Source: Clostridium rhizosphaerae
Lineage (GTDB): Bacteria > Bacillota > Clostridia > Clostridiales > Clostridiaceae
NCBI RefSeq assembly: GCF_016765585.1
Contig: NZ_JAESWC010000009.1
Location: 1-64,000, forward strand
Length of the DNA: 64,000 nt
Direction of reading: 5' to 3'
Part shown: positions 60,512 to 64,000 of the stretch, piece after piece
How positions within the stretch are numbered: position 1 is the stretch's first letter
Layout: the number at the start of each line of letters is the position of its first letter
Translations under genes and position numbers: made by a program
Notes under the pieces: model-generated
Told to the model about the DNA's origin: nothing
The model's input: the letters and a program-made list of their open reading frames with translations, nothing else
Databases searched by the model: none

Positions 60512-61856
60512 ATAAACTAATATCCTGTACAAATAAAGCAGAAGATATTCCTACCTTACCGTCCGCATGAATAACTTTAACAACATACCATTTATATTCA
60601 TCATCAATAGGAGTTCTTAAATTCCACTCACACTTATACCCCTGACCAAAAATCTTTTCGTGAGCTATTTTTCCCTCATTGGTTATAACCTGAAGTTTCT
60701 CGATAGGGCTTATATTATCTTCAGCCAAAATATGAATGTCTAAAACGTCACCCTTTTTTAAATTAAGTACGCTGCCCATCCATTTTCCGTTTCCTTTTAC
60801 TGCAAGCTTTAAGCTTTTAGATTCTGTTGAATAAACGCGCCTCAGTTTAATGGCGTTTATTATTGAAGCCTTTGAGAGCTCTTTACATATAGCAGCGGTA
60901 ACGTTATTTGATTCTCCCCAGTCATCTGAATGATTATCTTGCCCGTTTATGGCAGCAATATGCCAGCCGTAATCTAAGGCTTTATAATAATTTTCTTCTG
61001 TACGGGTATAGATTCTTGTAGTAGATCCATTGCCAACTTCATATAAATTAACAAAGTTATCAAGGTTGTGGGTAAAAGGTAAGGTTTTTGGAGAACGATG
61101 TGGATGATTTATAGATAAAAGTATATTTTCTTCCATGCAAAGCCATGTATACAACTCATCAATAGAAGATGGTTTCTTAGTTATTATAGTATTGCTGTTA
61201 ATAATGTTAATATGTCCCCAAAAGGTTGTGCTTAATTCGAAGCCGTATAGTGCAGCAAAATTAGTATATCTAAAATTCATAGATTCGGCCTCAAGTTTTA
61301 GCATTTCCCATTTCGGAGCTGTTTCTCCAAATAATGAAATACTTCTATCATAGTTAAAATTTCCTTTCGCAAGTTTACCTTGATGATCTGTAATAACCAA
61401 AAAATCAAGACCTTTGCTTTTTGCCTTTTCATAAGCCTCTGTTGGAGTACCTACGCCGTCTGAATAAGAAGTATGAGAATGAGGTATACCGTAATAGAAA
61501 TTGTAATCTAAAAGCTCATCCTCAATTATAAAGCTCCAGTGAAATTCTTGAATATCTTCATTTGATAAGATAACCACAATTTTAATATAATGACAGCCAT
61601 AGTCTAAAGGATTATTAGTAATGCTTCTAATAGTAAAATTATTTATTCTGCTTGGTATTTCTTCATCATCTAAAAAGAGCCTAGCTGTTGAAAAGTTAAT
61701 AAGCTCCCGACCTTCCTTTAGAAATGCCAAGATAGGAATACATCTATTTGACGTTGAACTAAGATTACCAGGAGAAAAATAAAATAGTACTGAAGAATCA
61801 CTGTTCTTAATCCTGTATTCACTGCGGCACATATTACTTAATATATATTCTTCCAA
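60510..61856 (-). CDS. PHP-domain metallohydrolase (CehA/McbA-like)
   Basis: The 448-residue protein has an N-terminal beta region (about 1-115), then a PHP domain: GIPHSHTSYSDGVGTPTEA, FLVITDHQGK, ALYGFELS, GHINIIN, SINHPHRS and INGQDNHSDDWG provide the metal-binding His and Asp residues. A C-terminal beta domain (about 345-448) follows. CehA-type enzymes act on phosphoesters or other esters; the substrate is unknown. The start is TTG 61856 with GGGTGG nine bases upstream. It is convergent with the tRNA operon. Confidence 0.85.
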   Translation of the reverse strand: MEEYILSNMCRSEYRIKNSDSSVLFYFSPGNLSSTSNRCIPILAFLKEGRELINFSTARLFLDDEEIPSRINNFTIRSITNNPLDYGCHYIKIVVILSNEDIQEFHWSFIIEDELLDYNFYYGIPHSHTSYSDGVGTPTEAYEKAKSKGLDFLVITDHQGKLAKGNFNYDRSISLFGETAPKWEMLKLEAESMNFRYTNFAALYGFELSTTFWGHINIINSNTIITKKPSSIDELYTWLCMEENILLSINHPHRSPKTLPFTHNLDNFVNLYEVGNGSTTRIYTRTEENYYKALDYGWHIAAINGQDNHSDDWGESNNVTAAICKELSKASIINAIKLRRVYSTESKSLKLAVKGNGKWMGSVLNLKKGDVLDIHILAEDNISPIEKLQVITNEGKIAHEKIFGQGYKCEWNLRTPIDDEYKWYVVKVIHADGKVGISSALFVQDISL

Positions 61857-61917
61857 AAATTTTCACCACCCGATAAAAATAATATCTAAAATATATAATA
61901 TTCAAAGTTTAATAAAT

Positions 61918-62094
61918 TTGTGAAGTAAAATGGCCGCAGGGCTTTACGTGGAAAATAATATATAATCTTATATATTATTTTCCGCATTGCAAGCCATAGA
62001 ACATACGCAAAGGAATCACAAAGTAAAATATTATTTTCTACACTAGGATCTACGGTATTTACGCCACAGCCTACGTCAGTTTACTGCGTCCTCT
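61918..62094. repeat. Dispersed palindromic repeat (family R1), copy d
   Basis: Starts TTTGTGAAGTAAAATGGCCGC (the family terminus) and contains GAACATACGCAAAGGAATCA and AGTAAAATATTATTTTCTACAC, nearly identical to the right arm of copy b. A short palindrome around ATATAATCTTATATATTATTTTCC takes the place of the left arm, so this is a shortened form. It fills the spoIIP-PHP gap. Confidence 0.8.
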
Positions 62095-62106
62095 GGTTAT
62101 AATATA

Positions 62107-62136
62107 AAAAAGCTGACAGATTTGACCCGTCAGCTT
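62107..62136 (-). terminator. Terminator of spoIIP
   Basis: On the minus strand AAGCTGAC pairs with GTCAGCTT, followed by TTTTATA, just after the stop codon. Confidence 0.82.
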
Positions 62137-62142
62137 ATGCTG

Positions 62143-63261
62143 CTATTTAGAATTTATATATTCTGCTATTATCCTTGATAAGTAAAGCCCTGAGGCTTTT
62201 GCTTCATCAAGGGTATTATTTTGTGCGCCTAGTTCAATTAGTATTGCATTACCGCTTTTATGCTGATTAAATCTAGCACTCTCATAATAATGAATACCAT
62301 AATCTGCACCACCGTTTCCTGGACGGATTAAACCTGGAAACAGACTTTGGGATATACTGGATACTTTCTTTGCAACAGCAATATTGGAACTCTTATTTTT
62401 GTTTCCCGTACCTATTACAATCATATATCGGGCTAAATTAGTTTTATTAAGGTTTGTTTCAAATACAGAAGCAGCAGTGTTATCAGGCAAGCCGTCTCTG
62501 TGTAGATCTATTATAAGCTTAAAGTCTTTATATTTATTAAGGTACTTGTCTACAAGTGCACCAGAATTTTCATAGGAGTGATAAAAGTTTCCTATATTGT
62601 TATAGGTTTTATCGTGTATTGTAGCTATACCGTAGTTTTTCTCCAAATCATTAGCAATAACATCTCCTACTGCGTTCATGTTTGTATTGTCTTCATACAT
62701 ATTTTCTTTATAAGGTTTATAACTTTCAGTTGTATGTGAATGATAAATAAGTACTTCAGGTTTTGCGGAGTTTAATGTTTTCTTAATCTTTGGATTATAA
62801 ACTTGAGCAATATTGATATTCGGCGGATTTACATTTTGATTATTACTATTATTTGTATTAGGGTTTTCGGTATTTTTATTAATAGTACTTTCACTTAATT
62901 TAAATGGATTTATAAAAAAAGATGTTTTTGTTTCATGCTGAGTTTCTTCACTATTCATGGCGTTTATAAAGCCTAGTTCTCTTTCTACTATTGAAAGAGG
63001 ATTTCCTACATCTAATCCAACAAACTGAAGAAGTTTGTTTTTTATTGAATAGTTGTATTCTGCTACTTCATCTTCATTAAGAGCTACGGATTTTACAAAG
63101 GGCATTGTGTAATTAATAACCTCCATGTAAAATAGGTTTTTCTCCGGCGATGAGGTTTCATCTCCAACAGCTCTAGAAATAATAGGAATTGATAAAGTAA
63201 GCAGAAGTGATAATGACAGCGAGGTATAAAATTTCCCTTTTGTAAATTTGTGCTTAACCAA
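62143..63261 (-). CDS. spoIIP: Stage II sporulation protein P
   Basis: Engulfment amidase/endopeptidase of the DMP complex with SpoIID and SpoIIM. I start at TTG 63261, six bases after GGAGGGG; the ATG at 63276 lies within that ribosome binding site. About 372 residues: an N-terminal membrane helix, an Asn-rich linker (about 125-155), and the amidase domain with VLIYHSHTTESY, LIIDLHRDG and ILIELGAQNNT, holding the catalytic Glu and zinc-binding His residues. A CATATACTT about 20 bases upstream could be a sigma-E -10, but the -35 is weak. Confidence 0.95.
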   Translation of the reverse strand: MVKHKFTKGKFYTSLSLSLLLTLSIPIISRAVGDETSSPEKNLFYMEVINYTMPFVKSVALNEDEVAEYNYSIKNKLLQFVGLDVGNPLSIVERELGFINAMNSEETQHETKTSFFINPFKLSESTINKNTENPNTNNSNNQNVNPPNINIAQVYNPKIKKTLNSAKPEVLIYHSHTTESYKPYKENMYEDNTNMNAVGDVIANDLEKNYGIATIHDKTYNNIGNFYHSYENSGALVDKYLNKYKDFKLIIDLHRDGLPDNTAASVFETNLNKTNLARYMIVIGTGNKNKSSNIAVAKKVSSISQSLFPGLIRPGNGGADYGIHYYESARFNQHKSGNAILIELGAQNNTLDEAKASGLYLSRIIAEYINSK

Positions 63262-63326
63262 GTTTATCCCCTCCATATAAGTAAGTATATGGACATGCAG
63301 TTATAGTTATTACTGAATTTAATAAT

Positions 63327-63372
63327 TTTACAAACTAAAATGGCCACAGACTGCGGCAATTTATTTAGAAAT
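63327..63372. repeat. Fragment of family R1, copy e
   Basis: TTACAAACTAAAATGGCCAC resembles the R1 terminus seen at 28494 and 61918; nothing recognisable of the rest remains. The rest of 63262-63581 is AT-rich and shows no gene. Confidence 0.5.
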
Positions 63373-63581
63373 CTACCTTTTTGACGACATATTTTGGTAA
63401 TATGCTGCATAAATTAATTAGTTGTAGTTTTAAGTTATATATAAAAAAATATAGTAATAATAGCTTGTGCTCAATGTTTACAAAAGATTTAGGAATAAAA
63501 ATACACTTATAAGCATATGGTAATTATTTGAAGGAAATAATAGAACAATGTCCTACGAAAAATATAAAACGCCCCTAGTAA

Positions 63582-63614
63582 GTGACAATAATTTCCATAA
63601 CCCTCTGCTATAAT
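63582..63614 (+). promoter_or_regulatory. Spo0A-type promoter of spoIIE with 21-bp spacer
   Basis: GTGACA (63582-63587) and TATAAT (63609-63614) are 21 bases apart. Its complement over the -35 reads TTGTCAC, close to the 0A box TTGTCGA. Bacillus spoIIE and spoIIG have the same over-long spacing and are activated by phosphorylated Spo0A. Confidence 0.6.
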
Positions 63615-63695
63615 TTAGACGAGACTTAAGAAAAGTTATATTTTCAGAAAATAAACGGGGTTATCCCATTATTATAAACTTAGGGGGAATAAATA

Positions 63696-64000
63696 ATGCA
63701 GTACGGAGCTAAATTATCTACTTACGAGCGAACATTAAAAGCTAAGAAAAAAGAAGTTAAGAAAACAGTTGATGGGCAGCTGGTTATAAAACTGCTAATT
63801 TATTTTATAAGCTCTATACTTGTGAGTAGGGTTTTACTAATAAACTATATAGCACCCTTTGGCATAGCTTTTTTGATTGCCGTGCTTATATATGGAGAAG
63901 AAAAAGTGCATCTTGTGGCTGGAGGAGGTACCTTAATTGGATATGTAAGTCTTATTGGAAGTATAGATGAACTTCCATCATATATGGTTCTTGTTGCGGT
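63696..64000 (+). CDS. spoIIE: Stage II sporulation protein E (N-terminal part)
   Basis: Incomplete at the window edge (101 codons visible). A basic cytoplasmic start (RTLKAKKKEVKK) is followed by hydrophobic helices (VLLINYIAPFGIAFLIAVLI and more), matching the membrane-embedded N-terminal domain of SpoIIE, a PP2C phosphatase that activates sigma-F in the forespore. AGGGGGAAT precedes the ATG. Position after the tRNAs and its promoter fit spoIIE; the phosphatase domain itself lies outside the window. Confidence 0.88.
   Translation, partial: MQYGAKLSTYERTLKAKKKEVKKTVDGQLVIKLLIYFISSILVSRVLLINYIAPFGIAFLIAVLIYGEEKVHLVAGGGTLIGYVSLIGSIDELPSYMVLVA

Overview
The window looks like chromosomal DNA of a spore-forming, low-GC Clostridium-type Firmicute. 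The evidence is the strong AT bias, the AGGAGG ribosome binding sites with frequent TTG and GTG starts, a threonine T-box, and a large set of sporulation genes (spoVG, spoVT, a spoVB-like flippase gene, yabP, yabQ, spoIIP, spoIIE). The order murC/purR-spoVG-glmU-prs ... pth-mfd-prsA-like-spoVT-spoVB-like-mazG-hup-rqcP-yabP-yabQ-divIC-S1 protein-tRNAs-spoIIE is the backbone order known from Bacillus and Clostridium. I cannot name the species.

Layout. 0.2-12 kb: yaaA, then a dispersed envelope glycosylation set (a processive-type GT2 synthase, a PIG-V-like GT-C, a GtrB-like synthase, an ArnT-like GT-C and GtrA) interrupted by a chemoreceptor gene; then a papain-like hydrolase, a DUF2161 protein, an unknown small protein and a VanW lipoprotein. 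12-26 kb: NADH oxidase behind a Rex-like operator, repeat-rich intergenic DNA, a phosphatase, a nucleotidyltransferase, a VIT1/CCC1 transporter, DUF441, a DUF2334 deacetylase-like protein, a VOC protein, T-box-controlled thrS, an FAD oxidoreductase, a run of very small genes including a CD3324-family regulator, and a HAD hydrolase. 26-33 kb: a CHAP/NlpC-like lipoprotein, murC, purR, spoVG, glmU, prs.

32.8-44.1 kb is a coherent accessory block for salvage of wall sugars: GNAT, PIG-L deacetylase, serine hydrolase, NamZ (exo-muramidase), NagZ, ROK sugar kinase, GH4 phosphoglycosidase and an ABC sugar importer that lacks its own ATPase. 44.4-48 kb holds a response regulator, a histidine kinase and HtrA. 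From 48 kb onward comes the conserved pth to spoIIE core, with a duplicated tRNA Leu-fMet-Met triplet, a PHP hydrolase and spoIIP before a truncated spoIIE.

The most unusual content is in non-coding DNA. (1) A family of about 85-nt two-hairpin elements has five copies here. They share an invariant TAAAT loop and covarying stems. Four copies are bounded by AGGAGG at both ends, so that the 3' AGGAGG serves as the ribosome binding site of the next gene. (2) A second dispersed family, about 180-330 bp and palindromic, has four clear copies and one fragment. (3) A third family consists of AT-rich GAAGAAT/ATTCTTC palindromes. (4) The thrS leader has one stem I region but two antiterminator/terminator modules. 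(5) The hup leader can fold so that its ribosome binding site is buried.
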